From VFZN01 sp050249615 (GTDB lineage Bacteria > Acidobacteriota > Vicinamibacteria > Vicinamibacterales > UBA2999), in the NCBI GenBank assembly GCA_050249615.1, contig JBFWQE010000253.1, forward strand, positions 1-5,285: 5,285 nucleotides of DNA. The letters run 5' to 3'. The notes under the pieces were generated by a model, which worked only from the letters and a program-made list of their open reading frames with translations, was not told the origin of the DNA and did not search any database. The number at the start of each line of letters is the position of its first letter. Within the stretch, counting starts at the first letter, position 1. Below, one piece after another: positions 1 through 5,285 of the stretch. The translations under genes and the position numbers were made by a program.

Positions 1-120
1 CCGCCCCCGTTCGCACCCGCCCGCCCCTGTTCGCACCTGTGCGCCCTGCCCCACCCGCTCGCACCCGCCCGCACCCGTTCGCACCCGCCCGCACCTGTTT
101 TCGCACCCGCCCGCACCCGT
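1..120. repeat. 20-bp GC-rich minisatellite abutting the nuclease stop codon
   Basis: The unit TCGCACCCGCCCGCACCCGT occurs exactly at 59-78 and 101-120, with one change at 79-98 and a two-base TT insert at 99-100. A diverged copy is at 11-30, half a unit at 1-10, and 31-58 is a degraded copy. Each unit is itself two 10-bp near-repeats (xCGCACCCGy). The last copy ends on position 120, the first base of the nuclease stop codon read on the plus strand. The 20-bp period is not a multiple of three, so this is not a protein repeat. The array probably continues beyond the left edge. Confidence 0.85.
64..90 (-). other. G-quadruplex motif downstream of the nuclease-helicase gene
   Basis: Five CCC runs on the plus strand at 64-66, 68-70, 74-76, 84-86 and 88-90 are separated by 1, 3, 7 and 1 bases, so the minus strand meets the G3+N1-7 rule. 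It would be present in both the coding-strand DNA and the 3' end of the nuclease mRNA. Further GGG runs lie in the neighbouring repeat units. No ordinary hairpin terminator is visible in this stretch, because the minus strand is G-rich and C-poor. Confidence 0.55.
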
Positions 121-3100
121 CACCCACTCATCTCCCTGTACCGGCACAGCGCATTGGCCAGCTGCATCTGCCGCGGCGTCCGGCACTCCGGCTCCAGCAG
201 GCGCGGCGAGCACACGACGAACACGGCGCACCGCGCGCGCGAGGTGGCGACGTTCAGGCGGTTCAGGCTGTAGAGGAACTCCATCCCCCTTGGCGCGTCC
301 TCGGGGCTCGAGCTCGTCATCGAGTAGATGACGACGGCCGCGGTCTGGCCCTGGAACTTGTCCACGGTGCCGACGGGGACGCCGAGCGGCGCGAGCCGCT
401 CGGTCAGGCGGTTCACCTGGGCATTGAACGGTGCCACGACGCGGAGGTCGGCGCCGGTGAGCTGGTGCGGGTCGCCGTCTTCGTCGATCCAGGCGGGTTC
501 GGCGGGACCGACGACGCCAGGACTGACGTCCTCGCCCTTTGTGCGCACGCCCTCCGTGCCCGTCCCGCCCAGCAACTCCTCGACCAGCGCCGCAACCGCT
601 TCCACCTCCTCCGCCGACGCGTTCTGGTTCCCGTCGTGCTCCACCGGGATGAGCCACAACGCGGACCCGTCGAAGCGGCCCGTGCCGCTCAGCGCCTGCC
701 GGTCGAGGCCCTCCTTCGCACGAAGCTTGCCCTCGTAGAACAGCTCGGAGGTGAAGCTGGTGATGGCCGGTGACATCCGCCACGTGACCGGCAGGAAGAT
801 CCCGCGTTCCTCCGGCATCGTCTCGGCGCCGTTCAGCACGTGCTCGAGGGCCGAGATACCGACGCCGTCCGGGTGGCTGGCTTTCTGCGGCTGGTCCAGC
901 TGCCGCGGGTCGCCGAGCAGCACCAGGCTGTCCGCGGCTTGGGAGACGGCCAGGACGTTGGCCAGCGACATCTGCCCGGCCTCGTCCACGAAGAGCACGT
1001 CCACCGCGCCGGCGGCCTTCTCATCCGACCAGAGCCACGCCGTGCCGCCGAGCACCTCGACCTCGGTCTGAAGTGCGGCGAGCGCATCCTCGTTCTTCCC
1101 GTTGAACTCGCGAACGCCGTCGCCGTTGCCGTCCTCCTCGAGCTCCCTCACCTTTGCGCCCACGCGCACGCGCTCGCCCGCCTTCGCGGCCTGCCGCGCG
1201 ACCTCGTGGAGGAGGTTTCGGATCACCTTGTGGCTCGTGGCCGTCACGCCCACGCGCTTCTTCGCCTTGACCAGCGCACGAATCATCTCCGCGCCGACGT
1301 GGGTCTTCCCCGCCCCGGGCGGTCCCTGGATGGCAAGCACGGATCGCCGCACGTCGATGACCATGCGCAGGGCGAACTCACTGGCACTCTCGCCGGGCTG
1401 TCGAGTGAAGGCGCCGGACGCCAGTCGGGGCGGCTCCCGGCGCAGCAGCGACCACCCGCATTCGTCGGCCTCCCCTTCGACCGCGCGCGCGGCCAGGCGC
1501 ATCACCGACTGCTGCACGCCCTTCGACGAGATGAGGTCGAAGGCGAACACCTCGGCCGGGTGCAGATCGGCGCGGGACGGCCCCTTCTGGATGTCGATGA
1601 CCCGCGCGAGACGATCGTGCGCCACCACCTCGCCGAAGACCTTCCCGTCGCGTGCGTTCAGCTTGCCCTTGGCGCCAATCTCGACCTCCTGTGGTGGATA
1701 GGTGTAGCGGTCCACCACGGACTTCGTTGGCTTCCCGTTCTTCCCCGGTACATGACCCACGCGCTCGACGAACGTCAGGCCGGCGATCGCGTCACGCTCG
1801 TCGAACAGATCCTCGGCAGGCATCTCCTTCAGCCGGAAGTACTCCCACCAGTCGGCGTTCTCCTCCCGCTTGTGCCAGTCGATGAGGTATGCGAGCAGCC
1901 ATCGCGCGTGACCCGCGTGCGCGGGATCCGCCGCCTCCGGCCGAAGCCCCTCGAGGAGCCGGGCGCGCAGCTTCTCCACCTCCTGCTGCAGGTCGGAGAC
2001 GGCTGGCGACGGATCGCCGCTCGCGGCCTCGGGCCGCGGGATCTCATCGCCGGCGCGAATGGCCTCCGCGCGCAGCCCCTCCAGCCAGTCGCGCAGCGCC
2101 TCGGTGGACCGGCAGTCGTCTTCGTTGTACCCCTGCACCGCCTCGCGAATCTCGTCGGTGATGTCGCCGGGGGCGCCCGCCTCGAGTGCCAGCTCAACGG
2201 CCGTCAGCGGCTGTGACGCGTTGGCCAGCGCCACCCGGCGCGTGTAACCGGTGTACTGCTCCAGCTGCTTGATGGAGTAGCTCTCCACGCCGCAACGCGC
2301 CGCCTGCCGGACGATGGGATAGAGATCCACGAAGCGCTCGGCACGGAGCAGCTGATCCAGCGCCTCGCCGCGCGTGACGTGGCGGCCCACGAGCTTCTTG
2401 AACGCGGTCGGCTCGTAGTGGTTGAAGTGGTAGACGTGCATGCCGGGGTCGGCCTGCCACGCGGCGAGGATGAGGTCCATGACCTCTTCGAACGCGGCCT
2501 TCTCCTCCGCATCGCTGGTCGCCCACCACGCGCGGTAGCCGCCGTGCTCGTACACACCGAACAGGAACTCGCGGCCGGCCTCGCGCGCGAAGCGTGCGCC
2601 CTCGAGGTCCAGGAAGAGATCCCCACGCGAGGGCTCGGGCAGCCGCGCGAGCCCCTCGGCGGGCACGATCGGCAGTCGCTCGAAGACCGGCCGCCGTTCC
2701 GTGCGCTGCTGGTGCTGCACGCGCGCCTGGTCGCCCAGGCGATCGTAGGTCTCCCTCGCACCGCGTGACGGCCTGAACGTTACCGGCACCGCCATCGTCG
2801 CCGCCGCGGTGAGCGTGGGATGTCCTTGCGCGGTCAGCTCCTGGCGGTGCACGCGCGCGGCACCCGCGATGAACGACAGGTGATCGTCCTTCCGCCGGCG
2901 TGCCAGGCATCGAGGCTCCCACGCGCACACCGCGCAGTGGTCCACGGGCTCGGGATAGTGTGCCGCGATGAGCGCGTCGTGTCCCTGCGCGATGGCCGCG
3001 CCCAGCGCCGCGCGGACCATCCGGTAGTACGCGAGGTAGTCGCTGACGCGGTACGTGTGTATCGGCTGGACGGGGTCCGGCGTCACGACGTGGAAGTGGT

Positions 3101-3608
3101 CCGGCACCCGCCCCTGCATGCGCGCCAGCATGTCGGAGTAGGCGCAGAGCTGCAGGATGGCGCCGCCCTTCGTCTCGCGCGCGAGCTTGGTGTCCTGCGC
3201 CTCGTAGCTCCAGCCGCCGAGCCCGCTCGGCTGCTCTACACGCATGAGGACGTCGGCGTAGCCCGCCATGTGATCGTCGGCCAGCCGCGCCTGGACGATG
3301 ACGTCGGCGCCGTCACGCATGGCGGCGAGCGTGTCGGCGGTCTGGAGTGCGAGCGCCTCAGGCGTCGCGCGGCCCTCCTCGCGGGCGATGGCCACCACCC
3401 TCAGGCCCTTCGCGCGCAGGGACTCCACGTAGCGCAGTTCGTGCTCCTCGCCCTTGCGCTGCAGGATGGCCGCGAACGGATCTTCATACCGCGGCCGGGC
3501 GAAGAGGTGGTGGGCGACCGCCAGGTCCAGCCCGGTCTTGTGGCGGCAGCTGACGAAGGTGGCAAGGTCGGTGGGAGCGAGGAGGATCGAGTCCGAGACG
3601 AGGCGCAT
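120..3608 (-). CDS. TM0106-type RecB-like Fe-S nuclease / DEDDy exonuclease / SF1B DNA2-like helicase fusion
   Basis: A 1162-residue predicted cytoplasmic DNA-processing enzyme. Residues 1-245 form a Cas4/Dna2-like nuclease: H56, D119 in GYADVL, D139-T-K141 after E136, and Q153/Y157 match PD-(D/E)xK motifs. C21 plus C225-x2-C228-x5-C234 are the four expected 4Fe-4S ligands, with the same spacing as in Dna2 and Cas4. Residues about 328-515 form a YprB-like RNase H fold: D334/E336 in LFLDLEG, YE at 398-399, D428, and Y494 to D498 (YNEDD), a DEDDy pattern. Residues about 600-680 look like a small beta-rich domain. Residues about 690-1160 are an SF1B helicase: GPPGAGKT at 762-769, DEAGQ at 875-879, GDPRQL at 899-904, WR at 943-944, VDKFQGQ at 1082-1088 and NVATSRAR at 1119-1126. 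The ATG is favoured because the family N terminus (APTDLATFVSC) follows at once, although no Shine-Dalgarno is visible. Both ends look complete. The family assignment is from recognition of motifs; the biological role (repair or defence) is not established. Confidence 0.93.
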   Translation of the reverse strand: MRLVSDSILLAPTDLATFVSCRHKTGLDLAVAHHLFARPRYEDPFAAILQRKGEEHELRYVESLRAKGLRVVAIAREEGRATPEALALQTADTLAAMRDGADVIVQARLADDHMAGYADVLMRVEQPSGLGGWSYEAQDTKLARETKGGAILQLCAYSDMLARMQGRVPDHFHVVTPDPVQPIHTYRVSDYLAYYRMVRAALGAAIAQGHDALIAAHYPEPVDHCAVCAWEPRCLARRRKDDHLSFIAGAARVHRQELTAQGHPTLTAAATMAVPVTFRPSRGARETYDRLGDQARVQHQQRTERRPVFERLPIVPAEGLARLPEPSRGDLFLDLEGARFAREAGREFLFGVYEHGGYRAWWATSDAEEKAAFEEVMDLILAAWQADPGMHVYHFNHYEPTAFKKLVGRHVTRGEALDQLLRAERFVDLYPIVRQAARCGVESYSIKQLEQYTGYTRRVALANASQPLTAVELALEAGAPGDITDEIREAVQGYNEDDCRSTEALRDWLEGLRAEAIRAGDEIPRPEAASGDPSPAVSDLQQEVEKLRARLLEGLRPEAADPAHAGHARWLLAYLIDWHKREENADWWEYFRLKEMPAEDLFDERDAIAGLTFVERVGHVPGKNGKPTKSVVDRYTYPPQEVEIGAKGKLNARDGKVFGEVVAHDRLARVIDIQKGPSRADLHPAEVFAFDLISSKGVQQSVMRLAARAVEGEADECGWSLLRREPPRLASGAFTRQPGESASEFALRMVIDVRRSVLAIQGPPGAGKTHVGAEMIRALVKAKKRVGVTATSHKVIRNLLHEVARQAAKAGERVRVGAKVRELEEDGNGDGVREFNGKNEDALAALQTEVEVLGGTAWLWSDEKAAGAVDVLFVDEAGQMSLANVLAVSQAADSLVLLGDPRQLDQPQKASHPDGVGISALEHVLNGAETMPEERGIFLPVTWRMSPAITSFTSELFYEGKLRAKEGLDRQALSGTGRFDGSALWLIPVEHDGNQNASAEEVEAVAALVEELLGGTGTEGVRTKGEDVSPGVVGPAEPAWIDEDGDPHQLTGADLRVVAPFNAQVNRLTERLAPLGVPVGTVDKFQGQTAAVVIYSMTSSSPEDAPRGMEFLYSLNRLNVATSRARCAVFVVCSPRLLEPECRTPRQMQLANALCRYREMSG

Positions 3609-3627
3609 CGGGGGAAGGGTAACAGGG

Positions 3628-3649
3628 CCGGGGGCAGGACGTCCCCCGG
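3628..3649 (-). promoter_or_regulatory. Hairpin just upstream of the nuclease-helicase start
   Basis: CCGGGGG and CCCCCGG form a perfect 7-bp stem with an 8-base loop, ending 19 bases before the ATG at 3608. The bases between hairpin and ATG are pyrimidine-rich (ACCCTTCCCCC) and offer no Shine-Dalgarno. The hairpin could be a 5' leader element controlling expression or the end of the upstream transcript; the sequence does not decide. Confidence 0.35.
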
Positions 3650-3665
3650 TGGGCGTGCCTCCGAC

Positions 3666-3694
3666 GCGTGGGCGGCGCTTGGCGGCGTGGGCGG
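3666..3694. repeat. Direct repeat GCGTGGGCGG x2
   Basis: The 10-mer GCGTGGGCGG occurs at 3666-3675 and again at 3685-3694, a 19-bp period, 58 bp or more upstream of the nuclease-helicase ATG. Paired direct repeats in a promoter region can be operator half-sites, but the region is G-rich and the repeat is short, so chance is possible. Confidence 0.3.
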
Positions 3695-3712
3695 GAGCCC
3701 CCTGCGGATGGC

Positions 3713-3738
3713 CGCGGGGACACGGCTATGCCCCCGCG
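3713..3738 (-). other. GC-rich hairpin in the gap between the barrel and nuclease genes
   Basis: CGCGGGG at 3713-3719 and CCCCGCG at 3732-3738 form a perfect 7-bp stem with a 12-base loop. It could contribute to ending the beta-barrel transcript. It has no T-tract, and in DNA this GC-rich such stems also arise by chance. Confidence 0.3.
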
Positions 3739-3747
3739 CCAGAAGAT

Positions 3748-3760
3748 CGCAGAAACTGCG
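3748..3760 (-). terminator. Weak hairpin after the beta-barrel gene
   Basis: A CGCAG/CTGCG stem with a 3-base TTT loop lies about 36 bases past the beta-barrel stop codon and is followed on the minus strand by ATCTTCT. It is short and has only a broken T-rich tail, so it is a poor candidate for intrinsic termination, given for completeness. Confidence 0.2.
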
Positions 3761-3796
3761 TCAGATTCGGCCCGACCGTGCCAGGCCCCGCCTAGC

Positions 3797-4378
3797 CTAG
3801 AACCGCACGCCGAGGCCGCCGTAGACGCGCGAGACGTCGAAGTCCGCGACGTTGACGCGCATGTAGCGATATCCCGCGTCGAGGAAGGCGTTCGAGCCCA
3901 GCGAGACCATCACGCCGCCGCCCAGCTCCCACGCGAACTGGTTCGTGCTGAGCTCGAAGCCAATCTGATCCTCGACGAGGTTCGTGATGTCGAAGCCGAA
4001 CACCTCGAGGTCCGCGGAGAAGCGCGCGAAGCCGACGCCGCCCACGCCGTAGGGCCGGATGGGGCCCGCCGGCGCCGCGATGCGCACGCCCGCCATGCCG
4101 TAGGTGGCGGGCATCGAGATGGTCACAATCGGATCGAGCGCGTCCAGCGCGTCAGCGACGCCCTCGGGCAGCACGTCGTTCATGCGCCCGATGGTGCCGT
4201 AGATGCTCACGCCCGGCACGAGGCCGACGCCGACCTCGGCCGCAAACACCGGCGCGGTCTCGGTCTGGAACGTCACGCCAAGCTGGCCGGCCAGCGTGGC
4301 GCGCTGGGCCGCAGCCGGCGAGGCGGCCGCGACGAGGAGGAGCAGGACGAAGACACTGGATGAGATACGAGTAGTCAA
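3797..4378 (-). CDS. Outer-membrane beta-barrel protein with signal peptide
   Basis: A 193-residue protein predicted to be exported by Sec and inserted in the outer membrane. The N terminus has one Arg (R4), a hydrophobic core VFVLLLLVAAA, and a signal peptidase I site most likely after A24 (SPAAA then Q25), leaving about 169 residues. The mature part is Gly-rich with alternating hydrophobic and polar residues in short strands, for example about 50-65, 95-125 and 150-180. It ends in GGLGVRF with a terminal Phe, the usual beta-barrel C-terminal signal. Size and pattern fit an eight-stranded OMP_b-brl/OmpA-N/OmpW-like barrel; the exact subfamily and any cargo are unknown. The start is TTG: it gives the only complete signal peptide in this frame, and AAAGGA lies 7 bases upstream. 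An ATG at 4394 opens a different frame and gives no sensible protein. The gene lies 81 bases after the preceding stop and 188 before the nuclease. Confidence 0.85.
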   Translation of the reverse strand: MTTRISSSVFVLLLLVAAASPAAAQRATLAGQLGVTFQTETAPVFAAEVGVGLVPGVSIYGTIGRMNDVLPEGVADALDALDPIVTISMPATYGMAGVRIAAPAGPIRPYGVGGVGFARFSADLEVFGFDITNLVEDQIGFELSTNQFAWELGGGVMVSLGSNAFLDAGYRYMRVNVADFDVSRVYGGLGVRF

Positions 4379-4385
4379 CGCGGTG

Positions 4386-4391
4386 TCCTTT
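4386..4391 (-). promoter_or_regulatory. Ribosome binding site for the TTG start of the beta-barrel gene
   Basis: The minus strand reads AAAGGA, 7 bases before TTG at 4378. It is the main reason to accept the non-ATG start, together with the complete signal peptide that begins there. Confidence 0.65.
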
Positions 4392-4396
4392 CATCG

Positions 4397-4417
4397 GGAC
4401 GGGCGTCGTGCCCGCCC
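4397..4417 (-). promoter_or_regulatory. 5' leader hairpin of the beta-barrel gene
   Basis: An 8-bp stem (GGGCGGGC pairing with GCCCGTCC on the minus strand, one G-U in RNA) with a 5-base ACGAC loop ends 5 bases before the AAAGGA ribosome binding site. If it lies in the transcript, it could influence ribosome access or mRNA stability. A short A/T-rich patch just upstream (about 4430-4446) is the only obvious candidate promoter region, but no convincing -35/-10 pair is visible. Confidence 0.4.
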
Positions 4418-4448
4418 TCGTTTCGGCCGTTTTCTATGCATGAACACT

Positions 4449-4490
4449 GCCAGACGGCCTCATCGTGCAGCCTCCCCGGGCCCGTCTGGC
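4449..4490 (-). terminator. Inverted repeat overlapping the stop codon of the Cys-knuckle gene
   Basis: GCCAGACGG at 4449-4457 is a perfect inverted copy of CCGTCTGGC at 4482-4490, a 9-bp stem with a 24-base interval that may pair further after a one-base bulge. The stop codon (4460-4462) lies inside it. It could end transcription between this gene and the beta-barrel gene or protect the 3' end. There is no U-tract after the stem on the minus strand (AGTGTTCATG follows), so intrinsic termination is uncertain. Confidence 0.45.
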
Positions 4491-5062
4491 GCGACCACCG
4501 GACTCAGGACCACCACCAGGAGGGCGGCCATGGCGACCATCAGCAGCTTCAGGGAGGTTTCGCCGCGGTCCACCGACAGGGCGGCGCCAATCGAGGCGAT
4601 CAGCGCGATGGCGCCTGCGAGACCCATTCTGTGTAACGCGCTCCAGCGTCCCGGGACCGCGGAGGTCGGCGCGTGCGGCACGGGCGCGTCGTCCTCGGCG
4701 TGGGGCCGGTGCGGGCGCGCGCCCGGAGGCCGCGTCACTGCTGCTGCCGGATTCCCGGATGCCGGCGTCGTTGCGGGCGGCGCTGCCGCGCGCTCCGCGG
4801 GCGCCGATGACGCGCTCGCGGCGGCCGCGGGCGCCACCGCCGGCGCGGGCGCAGCGGCCTGCGACTGCGTCACCACGCTCCCCGGCTTGTCCTCGCTGTG
4901 CAGCCGCTCCATCAGGACGCCGATGGGCACGCCAGGACGGTAGTAATCGGCCTGCGTGCCGCACAGGTCACATGTGCGCTGAGCCGACCATCGAACGGTG
5001 TTGCAGCAGGTGTGGTGCCAGGCGGTGATGCGCCTGGACGTGGGACTTCCCCCAATCGCCAT
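4460..5062 (-). CDS. Unrecognised protein with Cys/His knuckle and two C-terminal membrane helices
   Basis: A 200-residue protein that I do not recognise. The N-terminal part has H16, H17, C19 and C20, then C31-x2-C34 (CDLCG), a treble-clef or zinc-ribbon-like set of ligands that could bind one zinc ion. Residues about 65-135 are a low-complexity Ala/Pro/Ser linker without predicted fold. Two hydrophobic stretches follow, about 142-163 and 171-190, separated by a short polar turn (VDRGETS), so the protein is probably a membrane hairpin with the knuckle in the cytoplasm. The ATG at 5062 is chosen because AGGGAG lies 8 bases upstream and the knuckle begins soon after. The frame stays open to the window edge (TTG at 5284), but that extra stretch is low-complexity and overlaps strong hairpins. 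The architecture recalls bacterial zinc-ribbon membrane proteins of unknown function; a regulatory or adaptor role would be pure inference. Confidence 0.7.
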   Translation of the reverse strand: MAIGGSPTSRRITAWHHTCCNTVRWSAQRTCDLCGTQADYYRPGVPIGVLMERLHSEDKPGSVVTQSQAAAPAPAVAPAAAASASSAPAERAAAPPATTPASGNPAAAVTRPPGARPHRPHAEDDAPVPHAPTSAVPGRWSALHRMGLAGAIALIASIGAALSVDRGETSLKLLMVAMAALLVVVLSPVVAPDGPGEAAR

Positions 5063-5070
5063 CGTGTCTT

Positions 5071-5076
5071 CTCCCT
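5071..5076 (-). promoter_or_regulatory. Ribosome binding site deciding the start at 5062
   Basis: The minus strand reads AGGGAG followed by AAGACACG and then ATG, a spacing of 8 bases. This supports the 200-residue form of the Cys-knuckle protein over the longer open frame that begins near the window edge. Confidence 0.65.
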
Positions 5077-5091
5077 GCCGGCCGCGCCGGC
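5077..5091 (-). promoter_or_regulatory. Leader hairpin directly before the Cys-knuckle gene RBS
   Basis: GCCGGC, a CGC loop and GCCGGC form a 6-bp stem whose base touches the AGGGAG ribosome binding site at 5071-5076. If transcribed, it is well placed to affect translation of the gene that starts at 5062. Confidence 0.35.
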
Positions 5092-5108
5092 CGAAAAGAC
5101 ACCCGCAG

Positions 5109-5130
5109 GCCCCGCGACGTCGCGCGGGGC
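5109..5130 (-). terminator. Strong hairpin, possible terminator or leader element
   Basis: GCCCCGCG at 5109-5116 and CGCGGGGC at 5123-5130 form a perfect 8-bp stem with a 6-base loop. On the minus strand it is followed after nine bases by TCTTTTC, an imperfect U-rich tail. It could end a transcript entering from the right or act as an attenuator in the leader of the Cys-knuckle gene. Confidence 0.4.
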
Positions 5131-5144
5131 AGGACACTTCGATT

Positions 5145-5167
5145 GCGGCGGTCACGCCGACCGCCGC
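5145..5167. other. Perfect 9-bp hairpin
   Basis: GCGGCGGTC and GACCGCCGC are perfect inverted copies around a 5-base loop (ACGCC on the plus strand). No T-tract follows on either strand. It is one of a series of stems in the 223-base stretch right of the Cys-knuckle gene. Confidence 0.45.
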
Positions 5168-5200
5168 CACATCTCCCCCCGGTGCCGCGTCATCGCGGCC

Positions 5201-5216
5201 CGGTGAGAAGGCACCG
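5201..5216. other. Small hairpin
   Basis: CGGTG and CACCG form a 5-bp stem with a 6-base loop, between two much stronger stems. On its own it is weak; it is listed because of the cluster. Confidence 0.25.
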
Positions 5217-5241
5217 TTGGGATGTCCCTCCCTGGTTGCCG

Positions 5242-5264
5242 GGCGGCCGAGAGGATCGGCCGCC
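5242..5264. other. Perfect 9-bp hairpin near the window edge
   Basis: GGCGGCCGA and TCGGCCGCC are perfect inverted copies around a 5-base loop (GAGGA on the plus strand, TCCTC on the minus). No T-tract follows. The region from here to 5063 contains no gene I can support. Confidence 0.45.
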
Positions 5265-5285
5265 GCTCCGGATGTCGATATCAAC

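Noticed and set aside
1..120. A possible CRISPR array
   Set aside because: The units follow each other with no unique spacers, and the unit is only 20 bp, so this is a tandem repeat.
840..2216. A 458-codon open frame on the plus strand, with others at 2820-3800 and 39-773
   Set aside because: They lie antisense to the nuclease-helicase, whose motifs are unmistakable. Their translations are rich in Arg, Leu, Ala and His without any domain; such frames are usual opposite GC-rich genes.
3666..3694. The repeat GCGTGGGCGG resembles the binding site of animal Egr-1/Zif268
   Set aside because: That factor is eukaryotic. The match is a coincidence of GC-rich sequence in a bacterial context.
3484..3723. 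A 79-codon frame on the minus strand overlapping the nuclease start
   Set aside because: It is Pro/Arg-rich, out of frame with the nuclease N terminus, and has no ribosome binding site or recognisable feature.
120..5062. A three-gene defence operon
   Set aside because: The genes share a strand but are separated by 81 and 188 bases with hairpins in both gaps. The two upstream genes look like envelope proteins with no visible link to nucleic acid processing.
5063..5284. A 74-residue N-terminal extension of the Cys-knuckle protein starting at TTG 5284
   Set aside because: It is low-complexity, overlaps strong hairpins, and a proper ribosome binding site lies 8 bases before the ATG at 5062. The frame is open at the edge, so a longer form cannot be wholly excluded.

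Overview
This is a GC-rich window from what looks like a Gram-negative bacterium. The outer-membrane beta-barrel protein with a cleavable signal peptide points to a two-membrane cell. The very high GC content, Ala/Pro-rich linkers and the use of TTG as a start would fit groups such as Acidobacteriota, but this is an impression from composition, not a placement. All three supported genes lie on the minus strand, so transcription runs from right to left.

Layout from right to left. Positions 5285-5063 hold no convincing gene but a run of perfect GC-rich hairpins, the last sitting directly before a ribosome binding site. Positions 5062-4460 encode a 200-residue unrecognised protein with an N-terminal Cys/His (probably zinc-binding) knuckle, a long Ala/Pro linker and two C-terminal membrane helices; a long inverted repeat overlaps its stop codon. 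Positions 4378-3797 encode a small secreted outer-membrane beta-barrel protein that starts with TTG behind a good ribosome binding site and a 5' leader hairpin. The 188-base gap 3796-3609 contains several hairpins and a short direct repeat. Positions 3608-120 encode the main feature, a 1162-residue protein that joins a Cas4/Dna2-like iron-sulphur RecB nuclease, a DEDDy (RNase H fold) exonuclease-like domain and a complete superfamily 1B helicase. The last 120 bases (120-1) are a 20-bp minisatellite whose final copy reaches the first base of the nuclease stop codon and whose gene-sense strand is strongly G-rich.

The three genes share an orientation, but gaps of 81 and 188 bases with hairpins in both suggest separate transcription units rather than a tight operon. 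Nothing in the sequence shows that the envelope genes work with the nuclease-helicase. The nuclease-helicase belongs to a recognised but functionally poorly characterised family (TM0106-type RecB-like nucleases fused to DNA2/NAM7-type helicases). It and its G-rich downstream repeat are the most promising subjects for follow-up.
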